Below, piece by piece: positions 53,935 through 64,000 of a stretch of 64,000 nucleotides of DNA (its first letter is position 1; every line of letters starts with the position of its first letter). A model generated the notes under the pieces. The model was not told the DNA's origin and made no database searches. It saw nothing but the letters and a program-made list of their open reading frames with translations. The translations under genes and the position numbers were made by a program. Source of the stretch: Catonia carolina (Eukaryota > Arthropoda > Insecta > Hemiptera > Achilidae). The stretch is from the NCBI GenBank assembly GCA_035578175.1, contig JAQMRL010000012.1, forward strand, positions 18,083,715-18,147,714, read 5' to 3'.

Positions 53935-54325
53935 TCGTTGTTTAGATCACTAACCGAAAGGCTGGTTCGAACCACAAGAGGTTTTACTGAGTAAAACGAG
54001 GAGTGAGTTGTGTAATACGTAACTGGTTTACAAGTTCCTTCCTCACCGAGTAGAAAAATATGAGCTTTCAGCATGCCTGGTCCTGTAAAGAGCATCGACT
54101 TTCAACCCTGCAAATGACACCTTCACTTCATTCTCCACAGAGTCTGGCTGTATAATGAAATTCATTACTCTCAGAGTAGATAACTTTGAATAGTGTCTTT
54201 TACACCTCTACCTCTTCTGTTCTTGAATGCTTGTCATATAATTGACTGACCATGTGATAAGAAATAGAACTATTTTTTACTAACTAGCAGATTGAGTGCT
54301 AATAATTTAACACTCCCGTTATGGA
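53935..54325 (+). repeat. S1 retroposon copy 11
   Basis: It starts GTTGTTTAGATCACTAACCG after a GTC-repeat expansion of the normal GTTGTTG start and ends ACACTCCCGTTATGG. Confidence 0.85.
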
Positions 54326-54352
54326 AATATTTTACCCCTGTAAATCGAAAAA

Positions 54353-54614
54353 TCTGGTGTGAAACACTCACACGACTTTCTCTTGCAAATATAAATAATG
54401 AACAATACAACCTATGTTTAATAAAATTATGAGTAATTGACGCTAAGTTTCAACTCCGTTCGCTGTTCTGTTTTTGAGATACTTTATTGACACTTACACA
54501 AATACCAATCGGTAATAACATGGTGTTCAGGTGACCTGAAAACCTGTATTTCCTGTGAAGATATGAAAACAATACATTTGTCCCCTTTATTTTATATAGG
54601 GCAAGAAAAAGATT
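54353..54614 (+). repeat. R1 copy 20, with a large internal deletion
   Basis: The 5' 90 bp (TCTGGTGTGAAACACTCACA) joins near 54443 to the 3' part (AAGTTTCAACTCCGTTCG ... GGGCAAGAAAAAG). Confidence 0.8.
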
Positions 54615-54650
54615 TAAAAACATTTTTGAAATATTATTCCATAATTTTTT

Positions 54651-55738
54651 TCTACTTTTTGCCTACATGAATAACTTATATAGGAAGGAAAGTATTTTTT
54701 TTCATGTCGATTTTTCAAAATCGAGTTTTCACCAGATATACACGTTTTCAGACCCCCTGAACCCAAATATGTTTTTAGCGATTGGTGTGTGTGCGCGCGC
54801 GCGTATGTGTGTGTGAACAAAATATCTCATGAACAACATCGTACGAAGTTGATACGTGAAAGTTAAGTTAGGTACTACTAGAGGACCCGACTCGAACATT
54901 TTCATCAAAATCGGTCAACCGGAAGTATTAGTTTATTCGTGTCATTTTTTACTTTTTTGCGATTTTCTCAAAAAACGGATTATACGATATTTTCTTTAAA
55001 TATCGCCTCATTTACTACATTTTTCATGCTTTACAAGATAGGGTAAGCGCCATGTCTGCTGAAATTCTTGGGAAGGCTGTTCTGTCGTAGAAAAAAGTAT
55101 TTTCTTAAGATCGCGGCCTTAATATGCATTCGAGGGCAAAAGTGTATATAATCAAAGTTGTAATGCAAAGTGAAACTGAAAATATAGTACACTAGTGTGG
55201 TGAACATTTAAAAACCTATAACTTTTATTCCAAACATTTCTTTCTATAACGCTTAATTTAGCGGCAATTAGTGATTTTCTGATTTTTTTTTCATAAAAAT
55301 TGGTTAAAATTGGATTCTTTAATATTGCGGCCTTAGTTTGCATTTTACGACAAAAATGTAATATAATCAAAGTTAAAGGAAATTAGAAAGCCGTGTACTT
55401 TATTTTAAAAATTTTCTGTATAGGACCTAGTTCCGCTGCAATTACTGATTTTCCGTATTTTTAAGTTCTACATTGGTTGATTTTCATTTTGCGTCATTTT
55501 TACTCATGATTAAACATCGGTTATTTTTACATATAACGGATTTAGTTACAGCTGTCGCGGTTTCCCCTTCCCCAGTTTCTACTGTTTCCTAACTCGCCAT
55601 CTTTCCAATTCCGACACGTACGTCCTGTTTTGCTTCGTTCTGGAGGTATCTATTCTAATATATTTTGGGACCATAACATAGTTTATATTGTTGATTATCT
55701 ACATAGATGAGAGAAAGTCGTGTGTGTTTGACACCAGA
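54651..55738 (-). repeat. R1 copy 21, with an insert near its 5' end
   Basis: It starts ACTTTTTGCCTACATGAATA and ends GTTTGACACCAGAATTTT. The variable tract is TGTGTGTGCGCGCGCGCG (54784-54816). About 55525-55675 is extra DNA not found in other copies. Confidence 0.8.
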
Positions 55739-56246
55739 ATTTTTTTTAGTACAGCACGCTAACTGCTGCATTACTGTGCAACAGAAAACAATTTTAATGT
55801 TTTAAAATTATCAAAATTATTTATGGAATTGCAACGCAAAAAGACAATGACATCGTTTTGGTGCATCTATATACAAATTGCAAACAAAGAATTGTACCAG
55901 TTTTATTTAATGGATGATATTATCTGTCACCTAACTTCCTGGTTGGTCCGAATACATTTCTCTTTTACTAACACAAATGCATTACTTTCTAAATAATTGT
56001 GACTTTTTGGCAAGCACCTTCAGTTTGTTTCTGACGAACATAACCTCAAAGCACATTAAAGAAAAAATATTCTACTAAATATTTTGGAGGTTTGCCAAAA
56101 TCGTTTTTTTCTTTCCTATTTACTTTCGTCTTAAATTTGCTATTGTTATTATTGTTTTATTTATTAATTTTTTTTGTAAACAGAAGTTTCATTGTCCTCT
56201 GTTTTACGCAATTCGTGTAAATTCTACGTAAAAATTCTATATATTT
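55739..56246. other. Unassigned sequence
   Basis: No gene or repeat recognised. Confidence 0.4.
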
Positions 56247-56693
56247 ACTTTCTCTTGTTCTGTATGAAGGGAGGAAAGTATTGTTTACATGGTGATTTTT
56301 ACGAATAGAGTTTCCATCGGATTCATTAGTATTTTCAAGCCTCCTGAACCCAAAAAACATGTTTTTACCGATTGGTATTCGTGTGAACTCAAAAAGGTGA
56401 ACTGCTGTTAGGCCTATTACAAGAGGAACTGACACGAATATTTTCTTTGAAAACGGTCAACCGGACGTAGTAGTTGTTGCGATTTTTCATTTGAGATTTT
56501 CTTTAAAACGGCTCCTACGATTTTCTTCAAAATCACCTGATTTACTACATTGTTTGTGCTTTTCAATATGGGGTAAGAGCCAAGTCTGTTGAAATTCGTG
56601 GGAGGCTGTGCTCTCGTGGTAATTTTTTTTTTAAATTGCGGACTTAATATGCATTTTAGGGCAAAAGCGTATGTATATAATTAAAGTTATAGG
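56247..56693 (-). repeat. R1 copy 22, 3' half
   Basis: ACTTTCTCTTGTTCTGTATG start; it ends in the AATTAAAGTTATAG block; the 5' half is missing. Confidence 0.75.
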
Positions 56694-57035
56694 TTGTGGG
56701 TAATGGACGAGTCGGTCTACCTGATTCTACCTGCCCCTCCTGTCAAAACTGTGAACAATAGAAATAAATGGTGGTTACATTTTATGACCTTTGAACGGTT
56801 ATCACGATGACCTTTGAACGGTTCCAAGTTGTCACTCTTTTCGGTCTAAGACGGCCCTATCCAGTGGTCTATGACTACAAATTGCATTAGTGTGTTGTTG
56901 GCAGCGGTCGAAGCTATCGTATAGATGGGAGCTTACTTGATTGCTAGCGTTAGGAATTCGGGTGGAGAGGATTGTTTGTACGATTCCCCTCCTCCTACAA
57001 ACTAGTAGTAGTAATAATACCATTAGTATAGGTAT
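56694..57035. other. Unassigned sequence with a small direct repeat
   Basis: ATGACCTTTGAACGGTT occurs twice (56785 and 56808). No gene. Confidence 0.45.
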
Positions 57036-57304
57036 CAGACGAACTAATGTCCCATAGCCGATCGAGTGAGAGGGAGATATGTGGCATAACTACGCATGCG
57101 CTCAAAGGTCTTTACTGGTATAATCCAAATCTGAAAACATACAACAGTCGTTATGTTGCTTGTTAGTTTACGGCATGCATAACGCTTGCTCACAACAATG
57201 AGTAAAATTAAAGATAATGTTATTGGAATGGCGCGTATGGCTTGTGCGAGTGAGAGCGTTATGCATTCTCTCACTCCCACGGCTAGGGAACATTAGTTCA
57301 TCTG
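57036..57304. mobile_element. MITE-like element (269 bp) with imperfect TIRs
   Basis: CAGACGAACTAATGTCCC at the left and, inverted, CAGATGAACTAATGTTCCC at the right, with matching TAGCCG and GAGTGAGAG further in. No clear target duplication. Confidence 0.6.
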
Positions 57305-57728
57305 AATACTGTACGCGCGGTTCTAAAAATATTAGTCACAGACCATTTCGAATAACTAATGTAGTACCAAAATATTTTATTAGATTTTAAACTAATAATA
57401 TTCTAAAATATTTTAGTAATATAGGCCTACTAGAAGTTTATTATAAACCCCTAATAAAGTAAAAAATGTATTAGTTTTTATATTTTACTACCGAGTGTTT
57501 TATTTTATATCAGTTTGTTTACAAATACGCCGCGTATAACAATACAATAACGTAGATTACATACAATAACTAGACTAATAATAACTTCATGAGCCGCGAG
57601 CATAATTAACACCACTACAATGAACAGTCTCACAGTAACAACTGACAAATATGAAGTGTAAATATTTTCAGAATGTACAGTACACACGTCGCCATGTGAT
57701 TTAAAGCAACCGTTGTTATGACAACATC
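57305..57728. other. Unassigned AT-rich sequence
   Basis: No gene or repeat recognised. Confidence 0.4.
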
Positions 57729-58106
57729 ATGTCTGTCTGCAGTCCCCTTTGCCCTTCATCCCGCACTAGCAAACAAGTCAGCCCCCAACTGTATTGTGTT
57801 TACTGTATTCTATTGTGCTTTTTTTTTAATTTTATCAGTGTGAATTTTAGTAGCTTTAAACGCCTTTTCGTACTTTTTGAGAAGAATACTTTTTTAAGAA
57901 AACCCGGTTTAAAGAAATGGATTACTGATTGGAACTTCCTTTCGAGTGCAATCCAGTGTGTAAAGTGTGATGACAATATGTATTTAATCACAGTGTTAAA
58001 TGATAATTTAGGATACAGATGTGCAGCAAACATAAGCATGGCAAGGAACTTGATGTCCCTTAGTCCGCTAGACGAGTCCGTCAAAATTGACCATAATATA
58101 AAATAG
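57729..58106 (+). CDS. Uncharacterised reading frame with a possible zinc ribbon
   Basis: A 125-residue frame with a hydrophobic start (CVYCILLCFFFNFISV) then GLKKWITDWNFLSSAIQCVK, CDDNMYLITVLNDNLGYRCA and a Ser/Leu-rich end. K-W ... C-x-x-C ... Y-R-C resembles the N-terminal zinc ribbon of IS1595/Merlin-type transposases, where W-R-C is usual. The transposase core is absent. It could be a decayed transposon start or a chance frame. Confidence 0.35.
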   Translation: MSVCSPLCPSSRTSKQVSPQLYCVYCILLCFFFNFISVNFSSFKRLFVLFEKNTFLRKPGLKKWITDWNFLSSAIQCVKCDDNMYLITVLNDNLGYRCAANISMARNLMSLSPLDESVKIDHNIK

Positions 58107-58204
58107 ATTGACAGACAATATAGATCCTTTCTCTATGAAATGTTACGCATCAATTGTTCTAGGTTTAAACCGTCTTCAGGCAGGTAGACGTACCCTTCTA
58201 GTAT

Positions 58205-59585
58205 CCACTACCCAAAGTTGTACAAAATTAAAAAACCTACTATACAACTTTTCATTGAAACATTTTCTTTTCTACAATCCTTATTTTAGCATCAACTAGT
58301 GATTTTCTGTATTTTTCTTGACAAAAGCGATAAAAACTTGAATATTTTTAAAGGTTGACCTTAGTATGAATTTTACGACAATTTGTTTTTTAGTCATAGG
58401 AAATGAAAAAATGTAAAGTTTTCATTTCAAACATATTTTTCTACTGAGCTTAGTTTAGCGTCAATGAGTAATTTTCCGTATTTTTAAGTTCTAAAGAGGT
58501 TGATTTTCATTTTGCGTCATTCACTCATGATTATAATTAGGTTATGATTTTCATATTACATTGTTTATTTACGATAAAACATAGGTAATGTTTTTAATTA
58601 CTTAAATCGGTATAAAAAAATCTGGTGTGAAACACTCACACAACTTTCTCTTGCCAATGAAAATAATTAACAATAAAGCTAACATTATTAATAAAACATT
58701 AGAAATAAACCAAAAACTAACTTTAATAACATAACCTAATTTTAATCGTGAGTGAAAGACGCAAAATGAAAATCAAGCTCAGTTTGACTTAAAAATACGG
58801 AAAATCACTCTTTCATGCTAAACTACGCTCTGTAGAGAAAAATGCTCTAAATAAAAGTTGTAGATCTTTTAATTTCCTATAAATTTAATTATGTACACTT
58901 TTGTCGTAAAATGCATACTAAGGCCTAAATCTTAGAAAAATCGATTTTTCACACGTTTTCGTGAGAAAAAAACAAAATCGTTAATTACCGCTAAACTAAG
59001 CGTTATACAAAAAAATGTTTGAAACAAAAGTTGTAGAATTTTAAATTCTCTACATTTTTTATCATATACATTTTTGCGCTATAATACATATTAAAGACGT
59101 AATCTTAAAAAAACACTTTTTTTCGTAAAAACACCCTCACCAAGAATTTTAGTAAACATGGCGCCTACCCTATCTTGTAGAGAATAAAAAATTGAGTAAA
59201 TGGGGCGATTTTTAAAAAACTCGTAGGACCAGTTTTTGAGAAAATCGCAAAAAAGTGAAAAATTACACGAATAAACTACTACTTCCGGTTGACCGATTTT
59301 GATGAAAATGTTCGTGTCGGGTCCGGTAGTGGTATGTAACTTAAGTTTCAAGTTTCAAGATCGTACGATGTTCCGTTCTTGAGATATTTTGTATACACAC
59401 ACACACACACACACACAGACCAATCGCTAAAAACATGTTTTTTGGGTTCAGGGGGTCTGAAAACGTATAGATCCGGTGAAAACTCGATTTCGAAAAATCG
59501 ACATGAAAACAATACTTTTCTTCCTATATATTCATATTGGCAAGAGAAAGTAAAAAAGTCGTTTGAGTGTTTTACATCAAATTTT
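58205..59585 (-). repeat. R1 copy 23 (outer), split by R1 copy 24
   Basis: 58205-58620 carries the modules and CATTCACTCATGATTATAAT; after the inner copy, GTCGTTTGAGTGTTTTACAT (59558-59585) completes its 5' tip. Confidence 0.7.
58621..59557 (+). repeat. R1 copy 24, full length
   Basis: TCTGGTGTGAAACACTCACA to GGCAAGAGAAAGTAAAAAA. This is one of the best preserved copies; the (AC)n tract is at 59395-59416. Confidence 0.88.
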
Positions 59586-59808
59586 GTATAATCTAAATGC
59601 ATGGAAACATGAGTAAAATATACCTTGTGTATTATTCGTTGTCAATAAATAATGCAATGAACGGGATCTTATAACTGTTGCTACTCGTCCGTTGCATAGC
59701 TATTAAGATAAAAATGTAAAATTAATCAGTGATTAATGAAAGATACAAAGCCATAAAAAAACCAAACATATTTGTGATAAGAACTTAATTAGAGGCGTAC
59801 ACGGTAGA

Positions 59809-59845
59809 ATAATAATAATAATAATTATTATTATTATTATTATTA

Positions 59846-59895
<50 letters not shown>
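59809..59895. repeat. (AAT)n/(ATT)n microsatellite
   Basis: An AATAAT run flips to ATTATT, giving a self-complementary stretch, interrupted once. Confidence 0.92.
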
Positions 59896-59898
<3 letters not shown>

Positions 59899-59904
59899 TT
59901 CTTA

Positions 59905-60190
59905 GACAAATGGATGAAAGAAGTATATGGAAACATCTTACCAGAAGAAGACGAAGAAGAGATAGGCTAGTGGGGCGTGGGGCATATCTTAAGACATCCA
60001 GGTATTGCTTTATCGATAATGGAAAGTAATATTGAGGGAGTGAAGTTAGATGGGAAAGGTTAGAATATTTAAACCAAATTACAAAAGATGTAGGTTGTTG
60101 TAGGTAAGTAGATATGAAACGACTTGCGCGAGGTAGGACAGCTTGAAGAATTGCATCAAATCAGTCGAGAGACGATTAAGAAAAAAGAAT
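59905..60190 (+). pseudogene. RTE-like LINE C-terminal fragment, second copy
   Basis: WMKEVYGNILPEE, HILRHPGIALSIMESNIEGV and an RETIKKK-like end match the copy at 50855-51515, after the microsatellite. Frameshifted. Confidence 0.75.
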
Positions 60191-60224
60191 AGAAACCATA
60201 AAAATCTTCAAATAATGATAAACG

Positions 60225-61662
60225 TAATTTAATATTTTAACTATGAGTAAAGTCGCTAAATGAAAATTAAACCCTGTAGAACTTAAAACTACGGAATATC
60301 ATTAAGTGCTTAATTAAAGCTTCGCGTAAACTAAGCAGCTTAGTTAGATTGTTTAATTTAGTTTGTTGCTAAACTTGGTTCTTTAGTGAAAAATCTGGTG
60401 TGAAACACTCGCAAGACTTTTTCTTGCCAATGCAAATCATGACCAATATAACCTAACATTAGAAAAAAACAAAAAAGATAACCGTATTTCAATCATCAGT
60501 GAATGATGCAAAATGAAATTCAACCTTAGTTTGGCTTAATAATACGGAAAATCACTCTTTGACGCTAAACTAGGCTCTGTAGAGAAAAGTGCTTGAAATA
60601 AAAGTTGTAGATCTTTTAATTTTCTATAAATTTGAATATATGTTTTTTGTCGTAAAATGCATACTACGGCCGAAATCTTAAAAAATCCATATTTTTTAAG
60701 CTTTTCATGAAAAAACAACAGAAAATCTTTAATTGCCGCTTAACTAATCATTATACAAAGAAATGTTTGCTATAAAAGCTCTTGGTTTTTAAATTTTCTA
60801 CATGTTTGATTTTGAGCAACACTTTTTCGCTAAAATGCGTATTAAGGCCGCAATCTTAAAAACATTTTTTTCTACGAGAGAACAGCTTTCCCAAGAATTT
60901 CACTAGACATGGTACTCTATCTTGTAGAGCATAAAAGTGTAGTAAATGAGGCGTTTTTAAAAAATAATCGTAGGAGCCGTTTTTGGAAAAATTGCAAAAA
61001 TGTGAAAAATTACAGGAATAAACTACTACTTCCGGTTGACCGATTTTGATGAAAATGTTAGTGTCGGGTTCTCTAGTGGTACCTAATTTAAATTTCAAGT
61101 TTAAAATCGTACGATGTTTCGTTCTTGAGATATTTTTTTACACACACACAGACCAATCGCTAAAAACGTGTTTTTTTGGGCTCAGGGGGTCTGAAAACGT
61201 GTATATTCGGTGAAAACTCGATTTCGAAAAATTGACATAAAACCAATACTTTCCTTACTATATCATATAGTATGCTTACTATGTCATACAGGCAGGAGAA
61301 AGTAAAAATGATTGAAACAATAGTTATAGATTTTTTTTAACTCTCTGTATCATTTTTTACCACGAAGAGTACAGCTTTTTCAATAGTTGTAGACATGGTG
61401 CTTACGTGAACTTGTAGAGCACAAAAAGATGAAATTGTTCGTGTCGTGTCCTCTCGCGTACCTACCTTATGTTCCAAGTTTCAACTTTATACGATATTCC
61501 ATTTTTTACACACACAGACTAATCGGTAAAAAAAACATGGTTTTAGGGTTTCAGGGGCCTGAAAACGAGTATTTCTGATAAAAACTCGATTTTAAAGAAA
61601 GTTATATGAATACAATACTTCCTCCTTTATGTATTATTCATATACGGCACAAGAGAAAGTAA
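60225..61662 (+). repeat. R1 copy 25 (outer), split by R1 copy 26
   Basis: 60225-60393 ends GTTCTTTAGTGAAAAA; it resumes TGATTGAAACAATAGTTATA and ends CACAAGAGAAAGTAAAAAT. Confidence 0.8.
60394..61308 (+). repeat. R1 copy 26, full length, nested
   Basis: TCTGGTGTGAAACACTCGCA to GGCAGGAGAAAGTAAAAA. It sits at the GTAGAAAAA^TGCTTGAAA-type module junction of copy 25. Confidence 0.87.
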
Positions 61663-63185
61663 AAATTGCGTATATAACATGATAATTGTTCACAAGAAAG
61701 TTATTTCGGGATGCCGTGGCATGATTCTATATGTTTCTTTGCGTTTTCTTGAAGTTGTGCAATTCCTTAAAGTAAATGAACACGTGGTATATCTTAGAAA
61801 TGCAAATGCCTTTGCAATGTGACGTCATACGTTAAGACGTGTCTCATGTACCTGTCAGGCTTCCATAGGCTATTAACATCGCCTTTTTCTTTATTTCCTT
61901 GAACATTTTTTGTATTCTCTATAATCAATAAATAGCCGAGCGTCAAAAATCCGAATAATGGGACCATAGGCAGTTCGGATAATCGATTTGTTCGGTTTTT
62001 TGAACGACCTATTAATAACGATCTATTGCCGTTACGCATAATAATGTAACACCAAACTCTACTTTCTCTCAAGATCTGGGTATAATAAATAATGAACAGA
62101 CTTTTTTCAGACTTATAACAATGGAATCAGTCGTTTCAGAATGTTTATTAGTCAAAATTTTTTTCTCTTTCGCTTTTATTTTTGGACTAATTGAATGAAA
62201 AAATTCATTCATAGAAAAGTCACATAAATCTGGCTTTCTTTAATTAATATAATACTAAGGAAAAGTTTATTTTTAAGGGTTTTTTCAATTTAAGAAAAAG
62301 GAAGTGGATGTTATTTTGACGCTTAAGTACTACATTTCAGAGGAAGAGGAGACTGAAAGTTTCTATGTAATTTTTTTTTGGGGGAGATAACCACTGTTGG
62401 TAACGATGACGAAGAACGTAGAAGTTTTCAAAAACCAACATTTTTCTTGAAAGTCAAGAATTTCAATTTTTATTTTTGTGAAAAGCTTCCTTAGTCATTC
62501 ATGTTAACTAGTGTGATAAATTTAATTATTGTTATTGTAGTACAATATAATTTTTTTTGTGTTTTTAACAACGCATTTCGTACAGAAATAACAAAGGCCT
62601 AAATCATCAATTGGATCCTTTTTACTTAAAAAACACCACAAGTAAAAATTTTCGATTTTTTTCACTTTATTGTTTATTTTTACTAGAAAAGCTAGAAGTA
62701 CACACACTATATTAAAGGGAAGAGTCCTCTTCACAAATTATATTTTTTTATAATTTTTTAGCAAAACAAAGTAACGGGTCGTTTTTTAAGGTCCCAAAAG
62801 TTAAGTCTTTTTGACTTATGGGCTTTCTGAAATGATCGATTCAATTATTTATTGACACGATTTATAACACAATTAGTTGTTTAACGTAGACTACTGAACA
62901 AATAGACTGCAATTAGATTACTTCAATTAAATTAATAACAAAAATTTAATATTAAACTACTTCACTATAAGTAAGATGTCATTAAATCAAAACAATGATT
63001 TACCCGTCCACAACTACTAGCTACCACTCGTACGCAACGCACTCAGAACCGGTTTTTAACGCAACTCAGAACCGGTCCCGTAACGACACTTTTCCGAAAC
63101 AGCCCGAAATCACGTTCAATTCATTATTCAAGTACTACCTTACTAAAATGGCCCTAATTGTCTTTATACCTGAGGTCTAATAATA
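61663..63185. other. Unassigned sequence
   Basis: No repeat with a second copy. A minus-strand frame at 62522-62734 contains CYFCTKCVVKNTKK, a Cys-rich motif seen in some transposon-derived insect proteins, but this is too weak to call. CTCAGAACCGG occurs twice (63042 and 63065). Confidence 0.4.
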
Positions 63186-64000
63186 ATAATTATTTATTTA
63201 TTCCCATGGTATTACATAAAAAAGAAATTACCATAATACAAAATTTCTTACAGTAAACTACTATCCTATTACGCTAGAGGTGGTGGAAATTATCCCATCC
63301 AACTATAAACAAAACCACATGGTTTTGTTTCCAACCCATCCTAGTACATATTGGAAACTTTTAAATAAATATAAAACAACTGAAATATTAACTATTAGTA
63401 ATAGTATTCAATACCTACTATATTTACTTACTAAACTAACTTAAACAATACTTTGTTATTTACTAAGATTACGATTGTATAAATTATGATACATTACATT
63501 TTAATAATTATTATACTTACACTATTTTTTATAAAATAAAGGTAATTAAATACAACCTAAAATTTATTATTACATTTAAAAATAATAACAAAAACAATAA
63601 AAAAGTAAATAAATTACTATTTTATTTTCCTCTTGTCTCTTTAGTTACATCTACATTTGAATATTTCTGACCATTTTTGCAATTTTCCCTCTACCTGTTT
63701 TGGCTATCCATTTTTTTTAGTTCCTTATAAAATTTTAATTCCGTTAGATTTTTTAAATCTAACGGGAGCAGGTTATATATTTTGGGTGCCAAGTACTCAA
63801 AATGACGCTGGTAAAGATCGATTCTCGCTCTCTTCGATAAGAGCAGATCTCTGTTGGTCTGAAATACTTTCTCCGTTTTACTAGAACATGGTAGAAAGAA
63901 TGAAAATAACAAAGTTTCTACTACTTTCAATTTCCGAGAATTCGGATTCAAAACATTTCATTCGTTGCAATCCATTATCCTTGTTCCATACACTCCCCTT
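63186..64000 (-). pseudogene. LINE 3' end (ORF2 C-terminus and 3' UTR), cut by the window edge
   Basis: The minus strand reads SKTEKVFQTNRDLLLSKRAR, then IDLYQRHFEYLAPKIYNLLP and LDLKNLTELKFYKELKKMDS. A-P-K-I-Y-N-x-L-P followed by F-Y/K-x-x-L-K-K is the usual end of many insect LINE ORF2 proteins. 63186-63680 is AT-rich and fits a 3' UTR. The RT would lie beyond 64000. Confidence 0.7.

Noticed and set aside
56785..56824. Nuclear-receptor-like sites in the repeated ATGACCTTTGAACGG
   Set aside because: TGACCTTTGA does resemble an orphan-receptor half-site, but two copies 23 bp apart in non-genic DNA with no nearby gene is weak; probably a local duplication.
59733..59936. Poly-Asn and poly-Ile open frame
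   Set aside because: It is the translation of an (AAT)n microsatellite.
1..64000. CRISPR-like arrays from regularly spaced repeats
   Set aside because: Repeats are dispersed, long and of mixed orientation, with no short constant repeat and unique spacers, and the DNA is eukaryotic.

Overview
This is AT-rich eukaryotic DNA, most likely from an insect and probably a hemipteran. That placement is an inference from an insect-like PYM gene with canonical GT/AG introns and from the mix of mobile elements (mariner, Tigger/pogo, jockey- and RTE-like LINEs, a Penelope-like element, hAT MITEs and tRNA-headed SINEs). No bacterial-style operons, CRISPR arrays or viral genes were seen.

Host genes are sparse. 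On the + strand, 4137-4388 and 9164-9582 are two exons of PYM (partner of Y14 and Mago), split by a 4.8 kb repeat-filled intron; the first coding exon was not found. At 21339-21624 there is a plausible last coding exon of an unidentified gene with a downstream AATAAA. At 25135-25334 there is a first coding exon ending in a perfect GTAAGT donor, whose product resembles the start of a reticulon-homology ER protein of the RETREG/FAM134 type.

Almost everything else is repeats. One family, called R1 here (about 0.9 kb full length), occurs as about 26 whole or partial copies and makes up roughly a quarter of the window (hand tally). Forward R1 starts TCTGGTGTGAAACACTC, carries two to three related modules of about 200 bp, a variable (CA)n tract and a 3' hairpin, and ends GAGAAAGTAAAAA. 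It has no evident protein. R1 copies are inserted in other R1 copies, and R1 is host to SINEs (S1, S4) and a jockey LINE with target-site duplications. The other families are S1 (about 395 bp retroposon), S2 and S4 (tRNA-headed SINEs sharing a tail motif), S3 (tRNA-headed SINE with an A-tail), a nearly complete but broken Tigger element (51576-53512), three shorter Tigger-like elements, a jerky-like transposase, three mariner-like fragments, LINE 3' ends, two hAT MITEs with 8-bp duplications, and three large inverted-repeat elements.

Layout: 1-4.1 kb decayed transposons and LINE ends; 4.1-9.6 kb PYM; 9.9-13 kb a possible LTR and a Penelope-like element holding a Tigger; 13.5-21 kb SINEs, mariner and R1; 21.3-25.4 kb the two orphan exons around an inverted-repeat element; 25.4-32.5 kb intron-like DNA with SINEs, Tigger-like, mariner and LINE debris; 32.5-64 kb mostly R1 with the large hairpin element (46.7-47.5 kb) and the Tigger copy (51.6-53.5 kb). 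The nesting gives a relative chronology: R1, then S1, then hAT and S2; S3 before one Tigger-like element; Tigger before S2.
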